A stretch of 64,000 nucleotides of DNA from Fluviibacter sp039805725 (GCA_039805725.1 JBDLTT010000035.1:5997-69996), one strand, 5' to 3'. Shown: positions 9,094-17,945, counted from the stretch's first letter. Translations and numbers: made by a program. Notes: generated by a model not told the origin, from the letters alone.

Positions 9094-10022
9094 GTCAATC
9101 GCCTGTCCGACATACCGAGCGCAATTAGAACGATCTCATCAGGCACATAGTCGTTAGCAGAAACTCTTTCGACGGACTGACCAATCAATAAGTTACCAAT
9201 CTTTTTGGATACAGAGACTTCTGAACCCACAGATGACCAGTTAGACATCGGTACCATATCTCCAATGATCAGAACCTGCTCTAAAAATTCTGCAATATTT
9301 GCTCGACTCATCCTGCACCGCGTCCAGCAATTACCTAGCTGCGTCAAAAGACTTGCCGAGCGTTCTTCGACGTCATTGGACTGCATACGAATCGGATACA
9401 CCTCAAACTCCGTTGGCTCAAGGCAAATAATGATTCTGGGCGACACTTCCGTTAAAACGATGGCATAGGGGTATTTAATTTCTCGGTCTTCTGATAACGA
9501 TCTCTCTGCGATGGCATCGTGAATCGCTTGCACGTCTCTATCGACAACATGGACGGGAATATTGATCTCCTCTGCACAGGCAAGAATCTCGTCGATTCGT
9601 TCCCGCCTGCAAAAGGCAATCCCAACCATTTCATCACGGCCATCACTATTGCCTCGAATGAAATCAAGGCATATTTCTTCTGGTGGTACTGGCAAATTAG
9701 ATATCGCCTCAACAATGGCTACTTGCTCTAGCTGGCGCTCATCGAGTCCTTCCGGCACCGTGATCGTTTTCACAAATACATCATCAGCATCAAGTGCGAT
9801 GGCAAACGCCATTTGAACTCTTTTGACACCGCTCAGTGCTTCGAGCTTTACGACTGCTTCGTCCCAGAGTGTGCTTTCTATATCTTTGCCGCTCGGGAGA
9901 AAAACCGCGACAGGTTTTGCGTCTGGTGACTGATGGACGAGGCAGATCCCGAGGCGCCCCCAGTAGACCCCGATTGATTCTCTTGCGCGCCCGCCAATCC
10001 AACCTTTCAATCTATTGTGCAT
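9090..10022 (-). CDS. pilM: Divergent PilM-like type IV pilus assembly protein
   Basis: PilM is an actin-fold cytoplasmic ATP-binding protein that holds PilN at the base of the pilus machine. This call rests mainly on position, as the first gene of pilMNOPQ with a 4-base overlap with pilN, and on an overall alpha/beta pattern with a SIGVYWG start. The protein is short (310 residues against about 350). The usual phosphate-binding segment (SIGVD followed by SS) reads SIGVYWGRLGICLVH. DVVDRDVQAIHDA resembles the PilM DVE..A region. The DNA is AT-rich compared with flanking genes. A HofM/MshI-like relative is possible. Confidence 0.75.
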   Translation of the reverse strand: MHNRLKGWIGGRARESIGVYWGRLGICLVHQSPDAKPVAVFLPSGKDIESTLWDEAVVKLEALSGVKRVQMAFAIALDADDVFVKTITVPEGLDERQLEQVAIVEAISNLPVPPEEICLDFIRGNSDGRDEMVGIAFCRRERIDEILACAEEINIPVHVVDRDVQAIHDAIAERSLSEDREIKYPYAIVLTEVSPRIIICLEPTEFEVYPIRMQSNDVEERSASLLTQLGNCWTRCRMSRANIAEFLEQVLIIGDMVPMSNWSSVGSEVSVSKKIGNLLIGQSVERVSANDYVPDEIVLIALGMSDRRLT

Positions 10023-10070
10023 AGACTAGTACCTAAGAATCTATGCAGTTTAGTTGCTATTACAGCTATT

Positions 10071-10100
10071 TTTACAAGCCTTGATTATTTTATTGTTCAA
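10071..10100 (-). promoter_or_regulatory. Tentative promoter for the pilM operon
   Basis: In the AT-rich gap upstream of pilM, a minus-strand TTGAAC (10095-10100) lies 18 bases from a weak TGTAAA box (10071-10076). The -10 match is poor, so this is only a suggestion. No sigma54-type GG/GC motif was seen in the gap. Confidence 0.2.
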
Positions 10101-10143
10101 AATTGCTTGTTAAATGGGCTAGACGAAGGCGCTTCTGGAAAAG

Positions 10144-10157
10144 CCTCGCCCCCGAGG
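10144..10157 (-). terminator. Possible weak terminator after dsbA
   Basis: A perfect 5-bp stem (CCTCG/CGAGG) with a four-base loop lies 50 bases beyond the dsbA stop. On the minus strand it is followed by CTTTTCC. The stem is short and the T-run brief, so termination would be weak. A second small inverted repeat (GCCGG/CCGGC) lies between it and dsbA. Confidence 0.35.
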
Positions 10158-10206
10158 AAGACTTGCCGGTCTCTTTCTAATTGCCGGCCTCAGCCTTCAA
10201 CTAACG

Positions 10207-10893
10207 CTATTTCTGCGACTGTCGTGCCAGTCTGATGACGGCGTCCGTATTGGCCAAAAAGTCGGTAAAACTCATGCCCCGCTGTTGCAGCATCTTGTAA
10301 CGACCGCCCACGATGATCGATGGCACGGCATCGATCTGATAAGAGATTGCCATGGCATCGGCCTTCTTCATGGCATTGGTCACTTCCTGGGAGAAGTACA
10401 CTTCTTTAAACTTGTTGGCATCGACACCCGGCTGCGCCGCAGCCCACTGGAGCACCGCCTGGTCATCATAAAGCGCTCGGCCTTGCTGGTGAATGGCTGC
10501 AAAAACGCCGGCATCTAGTACCGATAGCTTCATGAATTGAATCGTGTAGAACAAACGCCCCAGAACCACCCACTGTGGACGGCCAAAGGTTACGGGTACG
10601 CGACGAACGGCAACATCCTTCGGTTGTTTGCGGCTCCAACGCTCAAAGGGCTCGGAAAATTCGTGGCAATGCGGACAACCGTAGGAAAAAAATTCCAGTA
10701 CCTCAATCTTACCGCTGGTCGCTGGCGCCGGCGCATTGAGCAACGCGTAGTTCTGGCCAGCAATAGCGGCACCCGTAGTTGCTCCAGCGGGCGGCAGGCT
10801 ACCGCCCAGTGCGGCCTGTGCCAGAGCAGGGGCCGATGTTGTTGCAGCACCCAGACCCGCAATCAGCATGGTAATAAATTGACGACGTTGCAT
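10207..10893 (-). CDS. dsbA: Thiol:disulfide interchange protein DsbA
   Basis: DsbA is a periplasmic oxidase that introduces disulfide bonds into exported proteins. The 228-residue precursor has a signal peptide (about residues 1-26, ending APALAQA) and a linker. The thioredoxin fold has the active site Cys73-Pro-His-Cys76 and the cis-proline loop at Val190-Pro191. It lies 12 bases downstream of the SPOR-domain gene on the same strand and is probably co-transcribed with argS. DsbD at 18.9 kb belongs to the opposing reductive branch of periplasmic thiol chemistry. Confidence 0.95.
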   Translation of the reverse strand: MQRRQFITMLIAGLGAATTSAPALAQAALGGSLPPAGATTGAAIAGQNYALLNAPAPATSGKIEVLEFFSYGCPHCHEFSEPFERWSRKQPKDVAVRRVPVTFGRPQWVVLGRLFYTIQFMKLSVLDAGVFAAIHQQGRALYDDQAVLQWAAAQPGVDANKFKEVYFSQEVTNAMKKADAMAISYQIDAVPSIIVGGRYKMLQQRGMSFTDFLANTDAVIRLARQSQK

Positions 10894-10905
10894 GAGGACT
10901 CCGAC

Positions 10906-11562
10906 TTAGTTACGGGCGGAAACGGCGTCGATGCCGTTCTCCTTGAGTTCGTTGCGGGCGCGGTTGGCATCATCCTGGCGCTTGAATGGGCCAATTTTGA
11001 CGCGATACCAGACTTTTTCACCGATCACGGCTTTCTGCACGCTGGCATCAAATCCGATGAGCGCCAGATTGGCTTTCTGGGCTTCGGCATCCGACGGCTT
11101 CTGGAAGGAACCCGCCATCAGATAGAAGCCACTGGATACCTCCGGCGCTTTAGCCGTATCGACCGCCTTACCAGGATCACTTGCGGGCTTCGCAGCGTCT
11201 GTCGTGCCATCGGTCTTACCCGAGAGGATATCTGGGAACTGAAAACGCTTTTCCGGCAACGGGTCGCCGGGTTTGCCTGGTAGTGCAATCGGCTGACCGT
11301 TCTCACCTTGTGCGTTCACGGGAGCCGGGGCCGCAGGCGCTGCGCCATCTGCTGTTTTAGCAGGCGCCTGTGGTGTCGAATTCGTGGCCGTGCCAGTTTT
11401 ATCAATAAAAGGCGACGGCATCCGGTTAAACCACCACGCAACCGCCGCTGCGATCACTAAGCCCAGAATCAATCCGTACAAAATGCCTTTGAAGGCGCCA
11501 CCGCCGGAACTTGGCTCACGGTCACGCGAAGAATGGCGGCTCGGTTTGTAATCTCGGGACAT
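10906..11562 (-). CDS. SPOR-domain membrane protein, FtsN-like
   Basis: This is a 218-residue bitopic protein. It has a basic cytoplasmic N-terminus rich in Arg and Ser, one transmembrane helix (about 27-47, GILYGLILGLVIAAAVAWW) and a Pro/Ala-rich periplasmic linker. The C-terminal SPOR domain is about 75 residues (from FYLMAGSFQ to the end). SPOR domains bind denuded septal peptidoglycan, so a role in cell division is likely. The layout resembles FtsN but is much shorter. The start at 11562 is chosen over a start 54 bases upstream because GAGG sits correctly in front of it and it avoids overlap with argS. The position between argS and dsbA is common in betaproteobacteria. Confidence 0.88.
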   Translation of the reverse strand: MSRDYKPSRHSSRDREPSSGGGAFKGILYGLILGLVIAAAVAWWFNRMPSPFIDKTGTATNSTPQAPAKTADGAAPAAPAPVNAQGENGQPIALPGKPGDPLPEKRFQFPDILSGKTDGTTDAAKPASDPGKAVDTAKAPEVSSGFYLMAGSFQKPSDAEAQKANLALIGFDASVQKAVIGEKVWYRVKIGPFKRQDDANRARNELKENGIDAVSARN

Positions 11563-11590
11563 AACAGCCTCGTCTTGAACTCTCGGCAGC

Positions 11591-13354
11591 TTACATGCTT
11601 TCCGGGCAGGATACACCCAGCAAGGCCATGCCGTTGCGAATGACTTGACGCACCGCGACCGACAATGCCATGCGGGCGCGTGTCAACGCAGCATCGTCAA
11701 CGAGCATGCGCTCGGCGTTGTAATAGCCGTGGAATTCAGCGGCCAAATCACGCAGATAGAACGCAATCTGATGCGGCGACAGATCGCGCGCTGCCGATTC
11801 CACCACCTCCGGAAAACGGCCAAGGAAGGCGGTCAACGCCGCTTCGCGCGGATTGTTCAGTAGCGTCAGATCGGCATCCTTTAGATCCGCGTCGGACCCA
11901 CCCCACTGCGCCATCAGCGAACAGATACGGGCATGCGCGTACTGGATGTAGTACACCGGGTTATCAGCGCTCTGGCTCTTGGCCAGATCCAGATCGAAGT
12001 CCAGATGCTGATCGGCCTTACGCAGCACATAGAAGAATCGACAGGCGTCATCACCGACCTCGGCACGCAAGGCACGCAGCGTCACGTAATCGCCGGCGCG
12101 CGTCGACATCGAGGCCTTCTCGCCGTTGCGATAAAGCACCGCGAACTGCACCAGCGCAATATCCAGTTTGACCGGATCCAGCGCCAGAGCCTGAACGGCA
12201 CCCTTCACGCGCGCGATATACCCGTGGTGGTCGGCACCCCAGATATTGATCATGCGATCGAAACCACGCTCGTACTTGTTCAGATGATAGGCAATGTCCG
12301 AGGCAAAATAGGTGTACAAGCCGTTTTCGCGTTGAACGACGCGATCCTTTTCATCGCCAAAATCGGTGGAGCGGAACCAGCGCGCACCGTTCTGCTCATA
12401 GATATGGCCTGCTGCATCCAGTTTATCCAGGCAACGTTTGACCAGACCTGTATCAAATAGCGAATTTTCCGAGAACCAGTTCTGGAAGTGCACACCAAAG
12501 CCGTCTAGATCATCTCGGCCATCGGCCAGCTGTTCTGAGAGTGCGTGCTGGTGCACGTACGGCCAGTCCTCGCCGAGTAGCGACTTGCCGTTGGCAATGA
12601 GCGCATCCAGGTGCAGCTCGCGCTGGGTTTTGGCTTCGTCATCGGCGCGATCGGCAAGCGGTAAGCCCGGAGTATTTGCGAGCACAGCCGTCCGGGCGCG
12701 GACATACTTGTCACCGTGAGCATTCGTGAGCTGGCGAGCCATGTCGCGCACGTAATCGCCCTGATAGGCGTTCGGCGGGTAATCGATGGTGACACCATGC
12801 TGATCCAGGTAGCGAATCCAGGTGGACACCGCCAAGATGTCCATCTGGCGACCGGCGTCGTTGACGTAATATTCACGGGTCACATCCCAACCTGCAAAGG
12901 CCAGCAGGTCAGACAGACTGGCGCCGTAGGCGGCACCACGGCCATGGCCAACATGCAGCGGGCCTGTCGGATTGGCCGATACAAATTCGACCAGCACCTT
13001 GGCATTACCACCCAGCGTGCTACGGCCAAAATCGTCAGTTTGCGCCAAAACGGACGACACAACCCGGGTTTTGGCACCGCTATTTAGCTTGAAGTTGATA
13101 AAACCGGCACCGGCGATCGAAACCTCGCCGACCTCGGGGGAGGCCGGCAGCGCCTGAACGATGCGCTCGGCAATGGCACGGGGCGCCAGCTTGAGCGCGC
13201 GCGCCAGTTGCATGGGCAGATTGGTGGCAAAATCCCCATGGTCGGCCTGCTTGGGACGCTCCAGATGGATGGGGGTTTCGGCGTGTTCCGGGGCTACGTT
13301 GGCCAGGGCAGCCTGTAGCAAGCCGGTGAGGTGTTCGCGGCTATCAAAAGTCAT
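11591..13354 (-). CDS. argS: Arginyl-tRNA synthetase
   Basis: ArgRS charges tRNA-Arg. It is a 587-residue class I synthetase with an N-terminal additional domain and the HIGH motif as HVGH within NPTGPLHVGHGRG. The KMSKS loop reads KASMSTR. The C-terminal anticodon-binding DALR domain ends in MALLGVSCPESM, the usual MXXLG...P.[RK]M terminus. Length is standard. The start codon lies only 7 bases from a perfect minus-strand TATAAT, so the message could be leaderless if that box is used. It is divergent from ubiB. Confidence 0.97.
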   Translation of the reverse strand: MTFDSREHLTGLLQAALANVAPEHAETPIHLERPKQADHGDFATNLPMQLARALKLAPRAIAERIVQALPASPEVGEVSIAGAGFINFKLNSGAKTRVVSSVLAQTDDFGRSTLGGNAKVLVEFVSANPTGPLHVGHGRGAAYGASLSDLLAFAGWDVTREYYVNDAGRQMDILAVSTWIRYLDQHGVTIDYPPNAYQGDYVRDMARQLTNAHGDKYVRARTAVLANTPGLPLADRADDEAKTQRELHLDALIANGKSLLGEDWPYVHQHALSEQLADGRDDLDGFGVHFQNWFSENSLFDTGLVKRCLDKLDAAGHIYEQNGARWFRSTDFGDEKDRVVQRENGLYTYFASDIAYHLNKYERGFDRMINIWGADHHGYIARVKGAVQALALDPVKLDIALVQFAVLYRNGEKASMSTRAGDYVTLRALRAEVGDDACRFFYVLRKADQHLDFDLDLAKSQSADNPVYYIQYAHARICSLMAQWGGSDADLKDADLTLLNNPREAALTAFLGRFPEVVESAARDLSPHQIAFYLRDLAAEFHGYYNAERMLVDDAALTRARMALSVAVRQVIRNGMALLGVSCPESM

Positions 13355-13361
13355 GGGTAAA

Positions 13362-13367
13362 ATTATA
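13362..13367 (-). promoter_or_regulatory. Perfect TATAAT box immediately upstream of argS
   Basis: The minus strand reads TATAAT at 13367-13362, with only 7 bases between it and the argS ATG. No good -35 box is visible at 16-18 bases. If used, transcription would begin at or next to the A of ATG and give a leaderless mRNA. Confidence 0.35.
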
Positions 13368-13416
13368 CCTTCTGGCCCGCCACCCCGTGGGCACTCACTG
13401 TGAAAGCAAATCGCTT

Positions 13417-14958
13417 ATGCGCGTGCAGCGCCTCGCCCGGATTCTTTACGTCAGCTGGAAGAACGGGCTATTGACCATGCTGGTGGAAGCCGAGCCGGAA
13501 GGGCGCGTTGCCCGCTGGCTAGGTTTTTATGCGCGTCGTCGCCGCTTCAGCAAACCGCGGGCGGTTCGTCTGCGCGAAGCGCTGGAGTCTCTCGGCCCGA
13601 TTTTCGTCAAGTTTGGTCAGATGCTGTCCACCCGCCGCGATCTGCTCGCGCCGGACTTCGCCGACGAACTGGCCAAGCTGCAGGATCGGGTGCCACCATT
13701 CCCCTCGGACCAGGCAATCGCCGAAATTGAACGTGGTCTGGGCATGTCACTGACCGAGGCCTTCAGTGAGTTTGATCCGAAGCCGGTGGCCTCGGCCTCC
13801 GTTGCTCAGGTGCATTTTGCCCGACTGCATAACGGCCATGATGTTGCCGTCAAGGTGCTGCGCCCGGGTATGCACAGTGTCGTCAATCATGATATCGACC
13901 TGCTCGATACTTTCGCTCAGCTGATCGAACGCTTCTCGGAAGACGGGCGACGCCTCAAACCCCGCGAAGTGGTCGCTGAATTTGCCAAGCATCTGCACGA
14001 TGAGTTCGATCTCGTACGCGAGGCCGCCAACGCCTCACAGCTGCGGCGTAACTTTGCTGGCGGCCAGCTGCTGATTGTCCCGGAAGTCTACTGGGATTTC
14101 TGCGCCACCAACGTGATGACCATGGAACGCATGTACGGCATTCCGGTTGGCCGGGTAGAGGAACTGCATGCCGCTGGCATCGACTTGCATCGACTATCGA
14201 GCGCCGGTGTCGAGATCTTTTTCACACAGGTGTTTCGCGATGGCTTCTTTCATGCGGATATGCACCCGGGCAATATTCTCGTTGCACGTGACGGCCGTTA
14301 TGTTGCTCTTGATTTCGGCATCGTCGGCACGCTGAACGATGTCGACAAGAATTATCTGGCGCAGAACTTCCTGGCTTTCTTCCAGCGCGATTACCGACGC
14401 GTTGCCGAGGTGCACGTCATTTCGGGCTGGGCGCCAAAAGAAACACGCATTGACGAGTTCGAAGCCGCCATACGCACCGTGTGCGAACCGATCTTCGACA
14501 AGCCGCTCAAGGATATTTCTTTCGGCAAAGTGTTACTTCGTTTGTTCCAGACCTCGCGCCGTTTCAATGTTGAGGTTCAACCGCAGCTCGTCATGTTACA
14601 AAAGACGCTCCTCAATATCGAGGGCCTAGGCCGCCAGCTTAACCCCGATCTGGATCTGTGGAAGACCGCCAAGCCCTTTCTTGAGCGCTGGATGAGCGAA
14701 CAGGTCGGCCTACGTGGATTCATTGACGGGATGAAGCGTGAGGGGCCGAACTGGGCGAAGATTCTGCCGCAGATACCCCGGCTGTTACACGACTACCTGG
14801 CACCCTCCGAAGAACTCATCAAAGCAGACCAAAAAGCCCTGCGCGAACTACGTCACGCTCTGCGAAAACAACGGCACTGGCTGTGGTTCGCTACAGCAGC
14901 TGCGACGCTGGCACTTGCTTCAACGGTAGCACTGTTCGTCCTGAGCCACGGGTCATGA
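13417..14958 (+). CDS. ubiB: UbiB family protein, ubiquinone biosynthesis accessory factor
   Basis: UbiB is a membrane-associated atypical kinase-fold ATPase needed for aerobic ubiquinone synthesis. The protein has the KxGQ-type motif (VKFGQMLSTR) and an alanine-rich nucleotide loop (ASASVAQVHF). It also has the invariant VAVKVLRPG lysine, HADMHPGNI and DFGIVG catalytic segments, and a C-terminal membrane anchor. I place the start at ATG 13417 (513 aa) because MRVQRLARIL is the usual family beginning. A GTG at 13387 would add 10 residues. The stop overlaps the next gene by 4 bases. Here the gene is apart from ubiE and ubiJ, with which it often clusters. Confidence 0.95.
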   Translation: MRVQRLARILYVSWKNGLLTMLVEAEPEGRVARWLGFYARRRRFSKPRAVRLREALESLGPIFVKFGQMLSTRRDLLAPDFADELAKLQDRVPPFPSDQAIAEIERGLGMSLTEAFSEFDPKPVASASVAQVHFARLHNGHDVAVKVLRPGMHSVVNHDIDLLDTFAQLIERFSEDGRRLKPREVVAEFAKHLHDEFDLVREAANASQLRRNFAGGQLLIVPEVYWDFCATNVMTMERMYGIPVGRVEELHAAGIDLHRLSSAGVEIFFTQVFRDGFFHADMHPGNILVARDGRYVALDFGIVGTLNDVDKNYLAQNFLAFFQRDYRRVAEVHVISGWAPKETRIDEFEAAIRTVCEPIFDKPLKDISFGKVLLRLFQTSRRFNVEVQPQLVMLQKTLLNIEGLGRQLNPDLDLWKTAKPFLERWMSEQVGLRGFIDGMKREGPNWAKILPQIPRLLHDYLAPSEELIKADQKALRELRHALRKQRHWLWFATAAATLALASTVALFVLSHGS

Positions 14959-16472
14959 CCGCACTCCTCGGCTTCATCACGCTTTATCTGCTCGCCTCGA
15001 TCGGCATCGGGCTGCTGGCGGCAACACGCGTGAAGAACGCCCGCGACTTCGCCGTGGCCGGTCGGATGCTGCCACTACCCGTAGTAACAGCCACCGTATT
15101 TGCCACCTGGTTCGGCGCCGAAGCCGTGCTCGGGGTCTCGGCGACTTTTGTTCGCGAAGGGCTGGGCGGCGTTGTAGCCGATCCGTTCGGCGCCTCGATG
15201 TGTCTGATTCTGGCTGGTTTCTTCTTTGCCAGCAAACTCTATCGCCTCAACCTACTAACGATCGGTGACTACTATCGCCTACGCTACAACCATACGGTTG
15301 AGTGGCTCAGTACCCTGGCCATCGTTGTCTCCTACCTCGGCTGGGTCTCGGCACAGATCAAGGCGCTCGGTCTTGTTTTCTTCACGGTCACTGGCGGCCT
15401 CATTCCGCAAGACAAAGGCATGATTTTGGGCGCCGCTATCGTGCTGACCTATACGGTACTCGGCGGCATGCTTTCGGTGGCCATTCTCGACTTCGTGCAG
15501 ATCACCGTGATTATGGGCGGCCTGATCTACATCGCGACGATCATTAGTGACCTGGCGGGCGGCTTTGGAACGGTTATTTCGCACGCCAACGCAGCAGGAA
15601 AACTCGACTTTCTGCCCAGCGGCGGCTACGAAGTCTGGGTGCCGTTCATTGGCGCCTGGATGACCATGATGCTCGGTTCGATTCCGCAACAGGATGTCTT
15701 TCAACGCATTACCTCGGCCAAAAACGAGCGTGTGGCAATGGCCGGTTCCATCCTTGGTGGCTCGCTGTATTTTGTTTTTGCTTTCATTCCGATGTTCCTG
15801 GCCTATTCGGCCACGCTGATCGATCCAGCCATGTTCGAACAGTTGCTCGATACAGATTCCCAACTGGTGCTGCCCACGCTGATCCTGCAGCATACGCCGG
15901 TGTTTGCCCAGGTCATTTTCTTCGGGGCGCTACTCTCGGCGATCATGAGCTGCTCCTCGGCCACCTTGCTCGCACCCTCGGTGTCGTTCACCGAAAACGT
16001 TCTGCGCCCGATGCTCCCACACATCTCTGACCGGATCTTCCTGTGGCTGATGCGGGTTGTCATCGTTGCCTTTGCCGGCATGGTGCTGGCCATGGCGCTG
16101 ACCAGTAACGCATCGATCTTTAAGATGGTTGAGCATGCTTACAAGATCACGCTGGTCGTCGCTTTCGTGCCGCTGGTCGCCGGCTTCTACTGGAAACGGG
16201 CTACGACACAGGGTGCGCTCTTCGCTATCTTTGCCGGTTTTTTTACCTGGGTTCTTTGCGAAATGTTTGGTGCCGCTGACGGCGTCTGGCCTCCGCAGAT
16301 TCTCGGGCTGATGGCCGCCGTCGTGGGCATGATTTCCGGCTCCCTGTTACCACAGTGGACTGGTCGCCTAAGTCCGCCGCCCTCGCACCATCATGCCGCC
16401 GAAGGCACCTACCACGTTGCGCACCACGACCATGAGCGCCAACACGCCGGCGAGCACGACGCCCATCGCTGA
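14955..16472 (+). CDS. Sodium/solute symporter (SSS family) with His-rich C-terminus
   Basis: This is a 505-residue polytopic inner-membrane protein with about 13 predicted helices, of the solute:sodium symporter family (LeuT fold). The early segment KNARDFAVAGRMLPL and the TM1-2 region FATWFGAEAVLGVS fit the family. The substrate cannot be read from sequence. ATG 14955 forms an ATGA overlap with the ubiB stop. After the last helix, the final ~32 residues carry ten histidines plus acidic residues, which suggests metal binding. That tail is encoded where the gene overlaps the next frame by 41 bases. Confidence 0.88.
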   Translation: MTALLGFITLYLLASIGIGLLAATRVKNARDFAVAGRMLPLPVVTATVFATWFGAEAVLGVSATFVREGLGGVVADPFGASMCLILAGFFFASKLYRLNLLTIGDYYRLRYNHTVEWLSTLAIVVSYLGWVSAQIKALGLVFFTVTGGLIPQDKGMILGAAIVLTYTVLGGMLSVAILDFVQITVIMGGLIYIATIISDLAGGFGTVISHANAAGKLDFLPSGGYEVWVPFIGAWMTMMLGSIPQQDVFQRITSAKNERVAMAGSILGGSLYFVFAFIPMFLAYSATLIDPAMFEQLLDTDSQLVLPTLILQHTPVFAQVIFFGALLSAIMSCSSATLLAPSVSFTENVLRPMLPHISDRIFLWLMRVVIVAFAGMVLAMALTSNASIFKMVEHAYKITLVVAFVPLVAGFYWKRATTQGALFAIFAGFFTWVLCEMFGAADGVWPPQILGLMAAVVGMISGSLLPQWTGRLSPPPSHHHAAEGTYHVAHHDHERQHAGEHDAHR

Positions 16473-17592
16473 GCAGGCGTCGCTCTGGCAGCGCTTGCGC
16501 CGAAAGCCGCTGGCGCTATCGCTGGTATACGTCGGGATTATTGTTTACGCCAGCCTCTACAGCAATCATCCCTGGCGCGACAACGGGGTCGGTCTCTTGG
16601 ACTTCATGGCAGGCAACTGGCCACGTTACTGGACCCGGCAAGATGCGTGGTTCAATATTCTTGCCTATCTCCCGCTGGGATTTCTGCTAACGCTTTCGCC
16701 AACGCACCGGCCTTCACCCTGGGCACGCGTCGCCATACCGATGGTTGTTGGCTTCGTGCTCTCGGCAAGCATGGAAGCTTTGCAGACTTTTATTCCGGGT
16801 CGTGTTTCGTCATCGCTGGATCTGTTTTTCAATACACTGGGCACACTCTGTGGCGCAGTACTGTCGCTCTTCTACGGCCCTGCGTTGTTGGCGGTAGCCG
16901 GCAGAGTCCGGCAGCGTCTCGGGGTGCGGCGGCTCAGTGCCGAGACCGGGCTGATGCTACTGGGGCTCTGGTTATTTGCCCAGATCTCGCCTGAGAATCT
17001 TTTTTTCGGCCTAGGTGATTTACGAGCGCTGTTAAAGCTTTCGCCAGCACTGCCGTTTTCTCCCGATCAGCATTTCCTCCTCGAAAGCCTGATCGCCACA
17101 TTACAAACGTTGGTTATTGCGCTTCTTCTTCGGGGTGTTCTGGAGCGCTTGGCGCTGACCCGATGGAAGCAATTCCTAATCATCACGATTTTATTGGGGC
17201 TAGGGGTCTGCTTCCGCACGCTGGCCAGCTGGGTGTTGCTAAGCAACCTGCCATTGTTTGGGGAAACCGCACGCTGGGCCGCGCTCTCGCCAGGCGGTCT
17301 GACCGGGGTATTGCTCGGATCACTGTTGACGATCCCTCTGCTCTATTTGCCCAGCGCCTGGCAAATGCCCCTTGCGGCCACGTGCCTGATGGCCGCAACG
17401 GTACTGGTCAATCTGATGCCAATCAATCCATACTCTCCGACGGCTCTGACTATCTGGCGCCAGGGCCACTTTTTGAACTTCAACGGCCTGACTCGGCTCA
17501 TTGCTGCCTCATGGCCGTACCTGGCATTGCTTTTTCTGGTCTGGACGGATCGCCAATTCTCTCGCGACGAAGCTGGCCATACCCGCCTATAA
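16432..17592 (+). CDS. VanZ-family integral membrane protein
   Basis: This is a 386-residue hydrophobic protein with about 9-10 membrane segments. The N-terminal half carries the VanZ-like signature: DAWFNILAYLPLGFLL, then SASMEALQTFIPGR and SSLDLFFNTLG, with the conserved Glu, Arg, Asp and Asn. The C-terminal half adds further helices beyond the core VanZ domain. VanZ itself gives low-level teicoplanin resistance. The role of proteobacterial homologues is unknown, so resistance should not be assumed. The start at 16432 is the best available ATG but has no strong ribosome-binding site. It lies inside the symporter gene, implying translational coupling. Confidence 0.82.
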   Translation: MSANTPASTTPIAEQASLWQRLRRKPLALSLVYVGIIVYASLYSNHPWRDNGVGLLDFMAGNWPRYWTRQDAWFNILAYLPLGFLLTLSPTHRPSPWARVAIPMVVGFVLSASMEALQTFIPGRVSSSLDLFFNTLGTLCGAVLSLFYGPALLAVAGRVRQRLGVRRLSAETGLMLLGLWLFAQISPENLFFGLGDLRALLKLSPALPFSPDQHFLLESLIATLQTLVIALLLRGVLERLALTRWKQFLIITILLGLGVCFRTLASWVLLSNLPLFGETARWAALSPGGLTGVLLGSLLTIPLLYLPSAWQMPLAATCLMAATVLVNLMPINPYSPTALTIWRQGHFLNFNGLTRLIAASWPYLALLFLVWTDRQFSRDEAGHTRL

Positions 17593-17625
17593 TCGACCCC
17601 AAGCGTTTTTTTCTTAAGAGACATC

Positions 17626-17934
17626 ATGAGCTTCTTTGAGCGCCACGTTTTTATCTGTTGCAACCAGCGGGACAATGGTGATCCCAGCTGCGGTGCGCTC
17701 GGCGCGAGCGCGATGTTCGACTACGCTAAAGCTCGCGTTGCCGAACTCAAGCTCAACCAACCGGGCATGGTACGGATCAACAAAGCCGGCTGCCTGGGAC
17801 GCTGCCTCGATGGACCGGCCATGGTGATCTATCCGGAAGCCGTCTGGTATCAATTCGTCGACAAAGACGACATCAATGAAATTATCGAATCTCATCTGAT
17901 TAATGGCGTTCCAGTAGACCGCTTACGCATCTGA
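17626..17934 (+). CDS. Thioredoxin-like [2Fe-2S] ferredoxin
   Basis: This is a 102-residue protein of the thioredoxin-fold [2Fe-2S] ferredoxin family, related to the Aquifex/Clostridium type and to NuoE. Cys11/Cys12 and Cys22 lie in an early CNQRDNGDPSC segment. Two more cysteines lie in GCLGRC, and the C-terminal half contains YPEAVWY. The cysteine pattern fits cluster binding. The electron partner is unknown. The gene sits 11 bases before an alpha/beta hydrolase gene and 33 bases after the VanZ gene, in a plus-strand series that runs to dsbD. Confidence 0.88.
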   Translation: MSFFERHVFICCNQRDNGDPSCGALGASAMFDYAKARVAELKLNQPGMVRINKAGCLGRCLDGPAMVIYPEAVWYQFVDKDDINEIIESHLINGVPVDRLRI

Positions 17935-17945
17935 GGGCTACACCG

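Noticed and set aside
5700..10022. The AT-rich pil operon as a mobile island
   Set aside because: No integrase, transposase, tRNA or direct repeats flank it, and its aroK/aroB neighbours are the ancestral ones. Only a local rearrangement is suggested.
10017..10235. Small plus-strand frame in the pilM/dsbA gap
   Set aside because: It has no recognisable motif and no ribosome-binding site, and it runs across the ends of two real genes.
15279..15893. A 204-codon minus-strand frame inside the symporter gene
   Set aside because: It mirrors the codon pattern of a well-supported gene on the other strand and has no recognisable product.
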